A DNA stretch of 64,000 nt from Trichomonas vaginalis G3 (taxonomy: Eukaryota > Parabasalia > Trichomonadida > Trichomonadidae). This document shows, in pieces, positions 36,582 through 45,483 of this stretch (position 1 is the first letter of the stretch; every line of letters begins with the position of its first letter). The notes beneath the pieces are model-generated. The model was given only the letters and a program-made list of their open reading frames with translations. It did not search any database and had not been told where the DNA came from. Where the stretch lies: the NCBI RefSeq assembly GCF_026262505.1, contig NC_067207.1, forward strand, positions 20,676,082-20,740,081, read 5' to 3'. Made by a program: the position numbers and the translations under genes.

Positions 36582-37448
36582 TTATAACCGTTTTACATGG
36601 TAAACGTTATGAATTCGTGAGATTCTAAACAGTTTTGTAGCTTCTATTTCTTCGCTGAGGATATCAAAAGTTTTAACAATGCCGAAGGTTTCTTTATACT
36701 TCTTCTTGACGTCAGATAGAAGAAAATCGTCAGCAGTTGGATAGTTTTTGTTCAGAAATGCTAACATGTCCATTTTATTTTCTGCTGGTTTTTCTGCTTC
36801 TTTCTTTAAGTCTGCATAGTCGTTTCTCATACGTTCTATCTCTTTGACGGAGTAGTTATATTTCCTCATTGCTGCTTTACATTTTGAACATTGCGGATTC
36901 ATTTTTGCGTTATACATTGAAATAAAACCAGCTAGAACAACCAAGGCGTCAATGGTTTTCTTTAACTCAAAGGCTGCTGGTTTTATTTGGCCATTCCATA
37001 CTTTACCTCTTCTATCTTTATCTCTTATCTGCCATACACATTTTGCAACTAATGAAACAAAGTTGTCGTATGTCTTAAACTCCTCCGATTTATATATGTC
37101 AGAGATGTTCTTATATACCATGTCGCAATCTTTGTCCATAACTTTATGGTTGCAATGATATCCTAGAAACTCATAGTTTACTTTACGTATGAACTTCTTT
37201 ATTTCTACTGAGTCAGTTGGTTTCACTTCTATTTCATCGAATTCATGAATAGTGAGTTTTTGTTGTTGGATTTCAGGCAATTTGGGTAAATGGTCAATAA
37301 TGTCCTGCATGTCATAAAGATATTCTTCATTTTCTTCATCCTGTGCGGTACAGTCTAAATTACTTGTTAAAAGTTCTTGCTTTATTCTTTGTATTTCTGT
37401 TTCGAAAGTAAATGAAGAAGGAATGAAGTTTTTCATTTCTACTAACAT
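36582..37448 (-). CDS. hypothetical Maverick protein, E2 copy, N-terminus shifted
   Basis: This is the third member of the family of 11648 and 23413, with the same CNHKVMDKDC and QCSKCKAAM segments and C-terminal YHVKRL. A four-base deletion relative to 23413 (AACATG against AACATCTATG) shifts the frame of the first 18 codons. The original start near 37517 therefore no longer reads through, and translation would have to begin at the internal ATG at 37448 (MLVEMKNFIPSSFTFE), giving 288 residues. The core is undamaged, so a shortened product is possible. Confidence 0.65.
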   Translation of the reverse strand: MLVEMKNFIPSSFTFETEIQRIKQELLTSNLDCTAQDEENEEYLYDMQDIIDHLPKLPEIQQQKLTIHEFDEIEVKPTDSVEIKKFIRKVNYEFLGYHCNHKVMDKDCDMVYKNISDIYKSEEFKTYDNFVSLVAKCVWQIRDKDRRGKVWNGQIKPAAFELKKTIDALVVLAGFISMYNAKMNPQCSKCKAAMRKYNYSVKEIERMRNDYADLKKEAEKPAENKMDMLAFLNKNYPTADDFLLSDVKKKYKETFGIVKTFDILSEEIEATKLFRISRIHNVYHVKRL

Positions 37449-37659
37449 GTTGGATTCATGACTAACGAGTTTGGTGCTGTTGTTGTTTGAATTGTTGTTG
37501 TGCCGATTGTTGAAATCATATCTTTTATACAAAATAAAAAAACAAATAAAAATAAAACTAACTTTATTTTTTCTGTCTTAAGGAAATTCGTGAGGGTAGA
37601 AATGAGGTTAGAAATCGGGTTAGATATACCCTTCTACCCTAAACATTATTTTTGGTCAT

Positions 37660-37684
37660 GGGCTATGCCCCGCCGCTTTGCGGC
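37660..37684. repeat. GC-rich double hairpin between genes
   Basis: GGGCTATGCCC (37660-37670) and GCCGCTTTGCGGC (37672-37684) lie back to back in AT-rich spacer at the 3' end of the KilA-N gene. Design and composition match the 35-bp modules in E1 (17403, 17919), but the linker is shorter and the stems differ. Confidence 0.7.
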
Positions 37685-37685
37685 T

Positions 37686-38372
37686 TTATGACAAAAATAA
37701 ATGGTTCATTTCCTCACAATATTTTTGTACAAAACGACCCCAAACTTTTAACTTCTTTTCTGCAGCTTCTAATGCTATCTTAGCGAGTTCATATTCTCTA
37801 AATTCTCTCTTTAAATCTTCTTGTTCCCATTGGTCTAGTTCGTATGGAGAATCTCTATAACCATAACATATCTCACGTTCATGTTCTAATTGTTTTTCGC
37901 GCATTTTTCTAACATCTTGTTCGAACAAAGGTTTAGCATTCTCTACTGTATCTTCAAGTTCTTCTTCATCTAATTTCTCATGAACTTTCTTGTCTATGGA
38001 GTCCATAATTTTTCCAACTGCTATGCAATATTTTGGAGAAGCCCACATTGCTATATAGTTTATAAGTCTTGGGTCTACATACGTTCCTCTAACCTGTCTG
38101 ATTTCATCAGGAATTCCCGCATGAATTTTGTATAAAAAGCAACCGCCGGAATTCCGGTGGTTGCTATATTCTTCACAAAATGCCTTATAATACTCTTCCC
38201 AGGACTTATTTTCCAACAACTTTCTAAAGTCTTTCCTAAACTGCTGACACATATTTGTTGCATTAATGTAACCATCCTTGTCTCTACGTAAGACTTCAAT
38301 ACCGTTATAAGTGCCTTTTATGAATGTTTCGCCATTAGATTTGTTCGTGAATGTTTTTGCTTCGACTGACAT
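37686..38372 (-). CDS. KilA-N domain protein, E2
   Basis: The ATG at 38372 gives 228 residues starting MSVEAKTFTNKSNGETFIKG. It is about 90 percent identical to 10584-11246, including GYINATNMCQQF and the MWASPKYCIAVGKI helix, with a C-terminus extended to EEMNHLFLS. A 22-base palindrome (38141-38162) occupies the position where the 10584 gene has another palindrome. E1 lacks a KilA-N gene at this place between integrase and hypothetical gene, so this is an accessory cassette shared by E2 and the left remnant. A regulatory DNA-binding role is inferred. Confidence 0.85.
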   Translation of the reverse strand: MSVEAKTFTNKSNGETFIKGTYNGIEVLRRDKDGYINATNMCQQFRKDFRKLLENKSWEEYYKAFCEEYSNHRNSGGCFLYKIHAGIPDEIRQVRGTYVDPRLINYIAMWASPKYCIAVGKIMDSIDKKVHEKLDEEELEDTVENAKPLFEQDVRKMREKQLEHEREICYGYRDSPYELDQWEQEDLKREFREYELAKIALEAAEKKLKVWGRFVQKYCEEMNHLFLS

Positions 38373-38425
38373 TTCTGTTCTTACATACAAAATAAAAAAA
38401 TAAATAAAAATAAAACTAACTTTAT
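38373..38425 (-). promoter_or_regulatory. promoter-like block before the E2 KilA-N gene
   Basis: Read on the minus strand, AAAGTTAGTTTTATTTTTAT and GTATGTAAGAACAG (complement at 38375-38388) precede the ATG, matching 13320-13375 and 25229-25281. A related block lies at about 37515-37570 before the hypothetical gene, with TGTATAAAAGATATG in place of TGTATGTAAGAACAG. Confidence 0.55.
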
Positions 38426-38520
38426 TTTTTTCTATCTTAAGGAAATTCATGAATTTTCATGAGGATAGAAATGAGGTTAGAAATCGGATTAGATCTAACC
38501 TTCTACCCTAAATTTATTTT

Positions 38521-38626
38521 TGTCTGATTTCATCAGGAATTCCCGCATGAATTTTGTATAAAAAGCAACCGCCGGAATTCCGGCGGTTGCTATATTCTTC
38601 ACAAAATGCCTTATAATACTCTTCCC
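38521..38626. repeat. 106-bp copy of an internal KilA-N gene segment
   Basis: These 106 bases repeat 38095-38200, inside the neighbouring KilA-N gene, in the same orientation. The copy carries the 22-base palindrome as a perfect one (38567-38588), whereas the gene copy has one mismatch. The intergenic insertion starts at TGTCTGATTT, which also occurs naturally in these spacers, so template switching at a 10-base shared sequence is plausible. It encodes nothing. Confidence 0.85.
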
Positions 38627-38666
38627 TAAAAATTATTTTTGTCTGATTTACATCTAATGAAAAAGT

Positions 38667-39752
38667 TTAGAAGAATTTTCTTATTCTTTCTGGCATATTT
38701 TTGTCTTTCCAGTACTCCCGCTCTAATGGTCCCAGATGTGTTGGCTTCGACTCTCTCAAGTTCTTAGATGGTATAACATCTTCAACGCCTCCTTCATATC
38801 TTACTTTATAAGTGTCATCGTTTGTGTTATAGCCAAGTATTTCAATAACCACTCCTCGCTTTGCTTCGTCAATGGTTTCAGCAAGTTTGCCATTACTACT
38901 TTCAACTAATTTATGACGAGGATAAAACGCAATAGAGTCGTCGGCAGCTTTTATAAGATATCCATTACCTTGCGAAGAGTCTACGATATAATAGTTTCTA
39001 CTTAACCTTAAACGTTTCTTTGTCAATGGTTTGTCGTCAAGAACTACACGAACTTTTGTTCCAGGAATGAGAGTAAATTGTGTTGAATTTCTGATATTTT
39101 GTGTTTGACTTCGTTTCTTTTGTATATACTTTTCTTCTTGTTGTTGTGTCATTGAATTTGGTGTATGTCCTGTTGTAGAATGCGTTGAGGAATTATATAC
39201 TTCGAGAAAATGTTTCATTGTTTCTTCGGTAAAGTCTCGCTCTTGATTTAAATCTCTGAGAGTCCTTATGAAGCGGTTTATGATGCCGAGTATGTTATGG
39301 TTATGGTCTTCAGTAGTGTAGTGAGTTATGTTATGCTTAATGAGAAAATCTGTGATTTCATTGCTGAGGTATGCACTGTCTTGGTCTGATGTTAAAGTAC
39401 TTGGGTTATGTTCTGCTACAAAAGATTGTAAAACTCTTAACACTTCACGAGTTCCTTTATTCCTCATTGGATATGCATATGCTTTGCGAGTGTTAACATT
39501 AATGAAGATGAGGAATGGTTTATGTCCTCCTTTTCTGCTTTGAATGAGAGTGTCAAATTGGTATGCGTCAGGAGTGTTGGAGTAAATTGGTAAAAAGTAG
39601 TCGTAAGGGTTTATTTTTGTTTGATGTACAACATTTTTGTCAAAGAACTTTTTAACTTCAGCTCTGTTAGTAAATCCCCAACTTTTTGCTGCTTCATTGA
39701 ACTTCTTAAATGACCTCCATGGATGTTGTTCGAATACTTCTTTCAAGCTCAT
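38667..39752 (-). CDS. Maverick integrase, intact
   Basis: The product has 361 residues. The rve-type core spans about residues 55-190: DAYQFDTL supplies the first catalytic aspartate and LTSDQDSAYL the second. LGIINRFIRTLRD, 35 residues on, has asparagine where the family has glutamate. The C-terminus (GYNTNDDTYKVRYEGGVEDV, then IPSKNLRES) looks like a chromo- or Tudor-like barrel, a module that could guide insertion by binding chromatin. No N-terminal HHCC zinc finger is visible. The frame is whole, unlike the E1 copy. Whether the D-D-N triad is active is unknown. It lies between the fibre and KilA-N genes. Confidence 0.85.
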   Translation of the reverse strand: MSLKEVFEQHPWRSFKKFNEAAKSWGFTNRAEVKKFFDKNVVHQTKINPYDYFLPIYSNTPDAYQFDTLIQSRKGGHKPFLIFINVNTRKAYAYPMRNKGTREVLRVLQSFVAEHNPSTLTSDQDSAYLSNEITDFLIKHNITHYTTEDHNHNILGIINRFIRTLRDLNQERDFTEETMKHFLEVYNSSTHSTTGHTPNSMTQQQEEKYIQKKRSQTQNIRNSTQFTLIPGTKVRVVLDDKPLTKKRLRLSRNYYIVDSSQGNGYLIKAADDSIAFYPRHKLVESSNGKLAETIDEAKRGVVIEILGYNTNDDTYKVRYEGGVEDVIPSKNLRESKPTHLGPLEREYWKDKNMPERIRKFF

Positions 39753-39771
39753 TTATGTAAAGTTAAAGATT

Positions 39772-42605
39772 TTATTCAAGACGGTACCATGCGAATACAG
39801 TTATAAATGGTGGCATATAATCTGCACCCAAGCCTGTTGGATTTGTTGTGAAAGTGTGTGAATGATTTCCTCCTGGTTCAGTTGGTCGAAAAGTCTTTTT
39901 TGCTGAATTGTTATAAGCTGGAGATAAAACGTCATGACCGGCTTCATAGTCTGAGTTGTATAATGGGTGGTCTCTTAATGAGTGGCTATGGTCGCCAGAA
40001 AAGTTTGTAGTTCCTGTATGCTTATGCGGTGGAAGGTTTGCTTCTAAAATTTTCTTTGAACCACCTGTTTGCTTTGAAGAGTTAGCACAGTATAAGAATT
40101 TGTCTACAATCTGCTGCCATGTACCAAAACCTAAAACACTTGCTGGATTTGTTGAGTTCATTGACGTATAAATAGAGCCTATAGGATATAATGTTTGAAG
40201 TATTTCAGTCTTTAATGTTTGAAGCTCTGTTTTGTCGGCTTTCTTATCATATAAATCTAGAGCAGTGAATTTAACATTATTTTCATCATCCATGACATAA
40301 ACATTTTTACAGCTAATTTCTTTCTTCGTTGTTATGTTTTCATTCGATGTTAAACCTTGTGGAAAGTTAGGAGGTTTATAATATAATGCATCCCCACCAG
40401 TTCCGCCAACCGTTCCTTCAATACTTTCTATAGCAACAGTTGAGAAGGAGTTATGTGTATGTTCTTTATCTGCTTTCTTATCTAACATTGCTGGTAGTTT
40501 ATATGTTTCAAAGTTTCTGACATGACCTTCAATGTTCATACATTTGTTATTTAAGGAGTTTAGTGTATCTTTTACGCTTGTACTTGGATTCTCTAAAGGT
40601 GCACTTGAACCGAGGGTATAGTTCAATATTATGTCGTCTGCTCTAACAGTAGTGAAGGATTCATGTGTATGGTTCTTATCTGCTTTACTATTTAATGTAG
40701 CTTGAAGTTCATTTATATCGGAGATATTGTGTTTATGAGATTTCAAAACTTTGTTCATTGCGTCAAGTTCATCTTTGTCTGCTTTACTTTTAATAGCATC
40801 TTCAAAAGTTATTTTTGTCTTAACTCTCAACATAAATCTTGGTTCAACTAATACACCGTTAACAAAGAAGTATGAAGCATAAATTTCATCGTTATAACCA
40901 AATGCTTCTGGTGCTTTACCTGTGTCATACTGTACAGTACAGCGTATGTCATAACCTTCAGCACGAATGAATTTATATCTTCTTTCATTAACATCTTTCG
41001 TCTTCACTTCTTCATCCTGTGTTAAATATCCATGATAATCCGTTATAATCTGTTCATCTGAACTTATATAATGAACATGGTTTTTATCTGCTTTATTATC
41101 TAATTTCTCTTCTATCTCATTTATTTCAAGTTCATGCCTACCACCACCTCCTTCAGAAGTATTTTTCTTCAGCTCTTGAAGAACATCCACTTCACCATCT
41201 TCGGTGTCAATAATGAGACTTTGTGTTAAAACTTTTCCTGTCTTAATGGATGTTTGTAAAACTTCTTCTTCACCGTGTTCGGGGTCATGGTCGTCATCAT
41301 ATCTTGTGAAATCAGAGATGTTGTCATACATTAAGCATATCTGTCTCAAAAGTTCTGCTATTTGGAACTGGAACGAAAGATATACAGAACTTTCATCATC
41401 TCCTAAAGTCAAGTCTGCTTTCTTAAGTATTTCTTGAATGTATGCAATGAGAACAGAGTACCTTGGAAAATATTCGAACAATATTTCATTAGCTGTTGGT
41501 TTTGGTGGTTCTTCTGGAGTTTCTGTTGTTTCAGTTCCTTCTGTAGGTTCTGTTGGAGTTTCTGCATCTCTTGATTTCAATGCTCTTGCTCTCAAAGACC
41601 TAAATGTTAGAGCACCAGGTTTTACAAAGGACTTTATAAATGCTTTAATAGTTCCTGGTAAGTTATTGTTAGCATTAAGTAAGTTCTTTATACTTCCATC
41701 ATGTACGTACTTTTCTTGTAGTCAGCAATAGACTGACTGTGATTTTTTAAAGATTTGTCAATACCTTTAAGCCAATCTTCATGCATGTCTGATACTGAGC
41801 CAAGAATATCATTTGCTTCCTTTAGTGTATTTTGTGCTTCTCGTAAAGTATCCAATCCCGTACGTGCATTGTTTGCTATACGTCTTACAGTATCTATTTG
41901 ACTCCTTGTTTCTTGCATCCAACCAGATAAAGTTTTAATAGTATCCGAACCATTTGAAATGAAGTTCAAAGCATTTTTAACGTCATCTAAAGCTTCTTCA
42001 CCAAGTACTGCCCATATCTTTCCGATTTGGTATTGAAGAACTCCATATGAACCAGCTGTTAAACCAGTATTTATAAGGTTCCATATCCATGATTTAGCAG
42101 TTTTTCCATCCTTTCCATCTTCTCCATCCAAACCGTTTTCGCCTTGAGGTCCTTGAATTCCTTGAGGTCCAGTGTCACCCTTCTCTCCTTTCAGTTCATC
42201 TTTATGTTCGTTATAATATTCTAATGTCATAAGGTGTACATCATTACTGCTACCAGCAACGCCGAGAATTTGTTTCTCATTCATGACTAAATTCTTTAAG
42301 CATTTAATGTTGTCGTCAAATCGAAAGCTCTTTAATAATTCAATGAGAACATTTAGTACTTTCACTAATGAGGCATCTACTGTAGAATTTATATATTGCA
42401 CCGTTCCATCATTTATGATAGGAACTTTACTTGTTGTAATGAATGGGTCATACGTGTTAAAAGTATCGAAATCAATGACTTTTTTAGTTTTTCCATCGTC
42501 AATGACTAAATCATTGCCTTCCACTGTTAAAGTTGAGTTTTCATTTACTAGTTCATGTGCTCTTCTTGCTTCATTTGTTTCATACGCATATGCAGCAATA
42601 GTCAT
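39772..42605 (-). pseudogene. collagen-like fibre gene, frameshifted, with a different tip
   Basis: The N-terminal 290 residues match E1 18984 closely, with a shorter collagen-like run (GEKGDTGPQGIQGPQGENG). Near 41705-41715 a deletion of about 25 bases, relative to E1, shifts the frame; the rest remains open from about 41700 down to 39772. The distal half differs from E1: only one HKHNISDINELQATL repeat remains, an extra THNSFSTVAIESIEGTVGGT segment appears, and the tip (YPIGSIYTSMNSTNPASVLG, with HKH, HSH and HSH pairs, ending YMPPFITVFAWYRLE) is clearly related but strongly diverged. The deletion makes a full fibre unlikely. Confidence 0.85.
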
Positions 42606-42622
42606 ATTTTAATGAGAATAAA

Positions 42623-43319
42623 ATGTTGTTCTATTTGCAAAGTACAGACCCAAACGAATACGGGACAGTAAAGCTACAAACAAACTTAGGTCTTCAGAAT
42701 GAAGCACTTGCTTTCAGAGTTGTTGACTTCAATACTATCGCAACTTTTGTCATAACAGATGAAACAGATTTCATAGAGATTGAAATAGATGACAAAAGAA
42801 GTTTTATAACATTTCCTAACAGAGCCGAGTATAGAATAGATAAAATTGCTGGAGTCATAGATACTCTCATAAATGAAGAAACTATTGACAACATAGATGT
42901 CGAACTCTCTTCTGAGGGAACATTGAAGTTCAGTTATGCGAAGGAGTTTAAGATAACACGAATGAGTCATAGAGTTCAACTTCTTTTAGGAGCATATCAT
43001 ATGCAACTACCTTTGAAAAGTGTTAGTGGAGTTATTGAGATGAAATCTGTTCCATACGTATGTTATGGCAATTGTTTATACATTGAGTCTAAAATAGCTA
43101 ATGTCACAGGCATTTCAGGAGTTAATAGTAAAGGTTCAGTAGAGTATAAATCTTTCTGTTATGAACCCTTACAATTTGAAAGATATGCAATTCAGACTAG
43201 TTGACTTTCAAGGCGAGCCTGTAGAACTGAAGGCACCAGTGCGAATGACTGTTGAAGTTGACTTTTTAGAAAATATTAAATGCAACAGCTTACAAGAGAA
43301 CTCAGAGCTAAAAATATAA
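42623..43319 (+). pseudogene. penton-like gene broken by deletion
   Basis: This is the counterpart of 18202-18966. Up to SVEYKSFCY it follows E1, and then about 80-90 bases are missing (near 43160-43170). The frame shifts and stops at about 43204. The C-terminal MQFRLVDFQGEPVELKAPVR segment is still encoded in another frame to 43319. E2 therefore lacks this product. The ATG is 17 bases from the divergent fibre start, as in E1. Confidence 0.8.
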
Positions 43320-43522
43320 AGTATGAATGTTATGTATTAGGTCATGAACTTTGGTTGTTGCTGTTTGATGAAACAAATGAGTTAGTTATGTCAGTCAAGA
43401 GAACAGAAAAATATTGTGTTAGTGAAAACTGCACCAAGTCAATAAGATTAGGTCTACATTATGAAGATGAGTTCGATACTGTTGAAGAAGTTTTGGACAG
43501 ATATTACAAATTGCTAACTTGA
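43280..43522 (+). CDS. small conserved Maverick protein, 80 residues, without insert
   Basis: This is the uninterrupted form of 17969-18241: KRTEKYCVSENC here against KRTEKGVKGAERKALYCVSE in E1. It overlaps the end of the preceding pseudogene by about 40 bases in another frame, as its counterpart does. It is a useful reference for the 30-bp insert in E1. Function is unknown. Confidence 0.65.
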   Translation: MQQLTRELRAKNIKYECYVLGHELWLLLFDETNELVMSVKRTEKYCVSENCTKSIRLGLHYEDEFDTVEEVLDRYYKLLT

Positions 43523-43541
43523 AATTTTTTGACTGACTGCT

Positions 43542-44156
43542 TTAATTTACTAAAACATATTTCAAACAAAGCTTATAGTCAGTAGATAGTTTTGTATACT
43601 CGTTCGAATATTTATACTTAAACTCAACTCCTGTAGTTCCAGGTGTTTCAATGATGCGGATGTTACCTATTTTCATGAATAGTGGAGTTTGACCACAGCA
43701 TTCGATTTCAGGGTCGAGATAGTCAATGACACATTGTTTCCCTGTTATTCGTGATATAACATTTTCAAGGTCCTCCTTTGTTAGAATTATTTGGTTTTTG
43801 CTTATAAGATTTGTCAAAAGCTTCTTATCGTCTTTGAGTAAAATTGTTTGGTATAACTGAAGAAGGTAATGGTCTACGTTATCTGAAGGATTTGTTTGAA
43901 CATTTGTGTAAGGATTGTCGTTGGCTTCTCTTGAAAGAACTTGGTCTAATGGTGGATACTCTAACTTAACATCTGATGTAGCGTTAGCGTTTGAAGCTGT
44001 GTTTAAATTCACCGACTTAAGTTCTGGCTCCTTTTCTTTCAAACATTCTGAACTATAGTTCTTTATGACAATATTGTTTGTCGTTCGTGAGTCAACATTT
44101 GATGTTGGTTCAATTGGAACATTAACGGCACCAGCTAAGATGGATTTGCTTCTCAT
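43542..44156 (-). CDS. conserved Maverick protein, 204 residues, without insert
   Basis: This is the E2 copy of 17259-17909, nearly identical apart from the missing 36-base insert (LKSVNLNTAS joins directly). The C-terminal CVIDYLDPEIECCGQTPLF segment is retained. It diverges from 44182 with 25 bases between the start codons. It serves as the empty-site reference for the hairpin module. Function is unknown. Confidence 0.65.
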   Translation of the reverse strand: MRSKSILAGAVNVPIEPTSNVDSRTTNNIVIKNYSSECLKEKEPELKSVNLNTASNANATSDVKLEYPPLDQVLSREANDNPYTNVQTNPSDNVDHYLLQLYQTILLKDDKKLLTNLISKNQIILTKEDLENVISRITGKQCVIDYLDPEIECCGQTPLFMKIGNIRIIETPGTTGVEFKYKYSNEYTKLSTDYKLCLKYVLVN

Positions 44157-44181
44157 TTCATATAGAATAAAAACTTTTTAT

Positions 44182-44583
44182 ATGTATGAAATGAACAATA
44201 TACTCGACAAGGGTTTGAATGCAAAGCTAACGAATGAAAATATTGTTGAATTCACTGAGACAGGTGCTGTGTATAAAGATGTAGAACTACTGAACAAAAG
44301 AGCTAAGGGAAGAAGCAGGAACATGAACAAAGGGTGGAAGCCTATAAAAATTTATGTCAATGATGGCTCAGGAGGTTCAAACATAAAATATGCAGAAAGT
44401 TATAGAGTTTATGCAATCAAGGGTGAAAAGCCTTCATTTAAGAACAGCTATTCTAACGCATATCCTCAAAAGCTAACGGATGGGGAAGTGGATGATATGA
44501 ATGACAGCAAAAATATTAACAGAAATGGCGACAGAGATGCATGGAATTTGTTTACCATCAGTCAATTGAAGCATAAGATTTAA
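44182..44583 (+). CDS. conserved Maverick protein, 133 residues, E2 copy
   Basis: This matches 16832-17233 with few changes (MYEMNNILDKGLNAKLTNEN, RAKGRSRNMNKGWKPIK, DGSGGSN). Its stop overlaps the stop region of the convergent ATPase gene at 44580. I recognise no family. Being intact in both elements, it is probably functional in virion formation; that is inference. Confidence 0.6.
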   Translation: MYEMNNILDKGLNAKLTNENIVEFTETGAVYKDVELLNKRAKGRSRNMNKGWKPIKIYVNDGSGGSNIKYAESYRVYAIKGEKPSFKNSYSNAYPQKLTDGEVDDMNDSKNINRNGDRDAWNLFTISQLKHKI

Positions 44584-45467
44584 AACAATGTTGGTCGTTC
44601 CCATGGAATATTTTTGACTTTAATGGTATTAGTCATGATATGAATCTCAAGGTATGAACGAGGAGAGATGAGAGACTTATATGCTTCCCAAATTTCTTCA
44701 AAAGGTAATGTTATACCTGACTGTTTCCAAATGAGTTCAATATCATAACGTGAGAAACCTTGAAAGATAACGAAGTCAGTTATGAGACGTTTTATGTTTA
44801 AAGCTAAAAACCTCCATGTTTGCATAAGTATTGCTACAGTTAAATGGTAATGTCTGACTTTAGTTATGATGTTAGCTAATGGTGAGTCAGGCTTTGAAAC
44901 TAAACCTTTTCCGGCGAAGTCGTCACAAACGAGCAGAGTGTTTGAAGGATATTTTTTGAAGGGGTATTTTGAAAGTTTTGATAGAATGTAGTTTGTCAGT
45001 CGTTTCATATCGTAAACTCCTGAGTACTGACGTAAGTGGTGTTTGTCAATAATTCTTTCCATCTCCTCAGAGGTCTTTTGCATTCCTGACTGTATAAATT
45101 CAACGATGGCATAATATTTTCTCTTACGTCGAATGTAACGTTGAAGAAATTCAATGAGCTCACTGTCTGGAACTTTAACGACAGAGGCTTGAACTTTTGA
45201 CATGAATGTTTTCGCTGTTGAGTCCATAGAGTCTGAAGTTGCTGATATAATGATTTGGTCATAGTAAGAGTCATTTCCTAAACGCTCTGTTATGAGTATA
45301 TGACGAATAAGATTAAATGTCTTACCTGACCCCATCTTTCCACAATAGAAATAAACACCATTTGAACAGAACTCATAGTCCTTACTGAAAGGAAGAATGA
45401 GAGAAGAGTTAAGTTTGTCTGTGGTTTCGTTCATGTCTTCATCTACGTCATGTATTAAATGCTTCAT
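44580..45467 (-). CDS. FtsK/HerA-type packaging ATPase, E2 copy
   Basis: The product has 295 residues, with Walker A GKMGSGKT and Walker B LLVCDDFAG as in E1. Only a handful of residues differ (for example NETTDK for NESSEK near the N-terminus, and KPDS for KADS). The short divergent spacer to 45484 is 16 bases. The gene is intact, so E2 could still contribute packaging ATPase although it lacks capsid and polymerase genes. Confidence 0.9.
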   Translation of the reverse strand: MKHLIHDVDEDMNETTDKLNSSLILPFSKDYEFCSNGVYFYCGKMGSGKTFNLIRHILITERLGNDSYYDQIIISATSDSMDSTAKTFMSKVQASVVKVPDSELIEFLQRYIRRKRKYYAIVEFIQSGMQKTSEEMERIIDKHHLRQYSGVYDMKRLTNYILSKLSKYPFKKYPSNTLLVCDDFAGKGLVSKPDSPLANIITKVRHYHLTVAILMQTWRFLALNIKRLITDFVIFQGFSRYDIELIWKQSGITLPFEEIWEAYKSLISPRSYLEIHIMTNTIKVKNIPWERPTLF

Positions 45468-45483
45468 TTTAATCTTATTAAAA

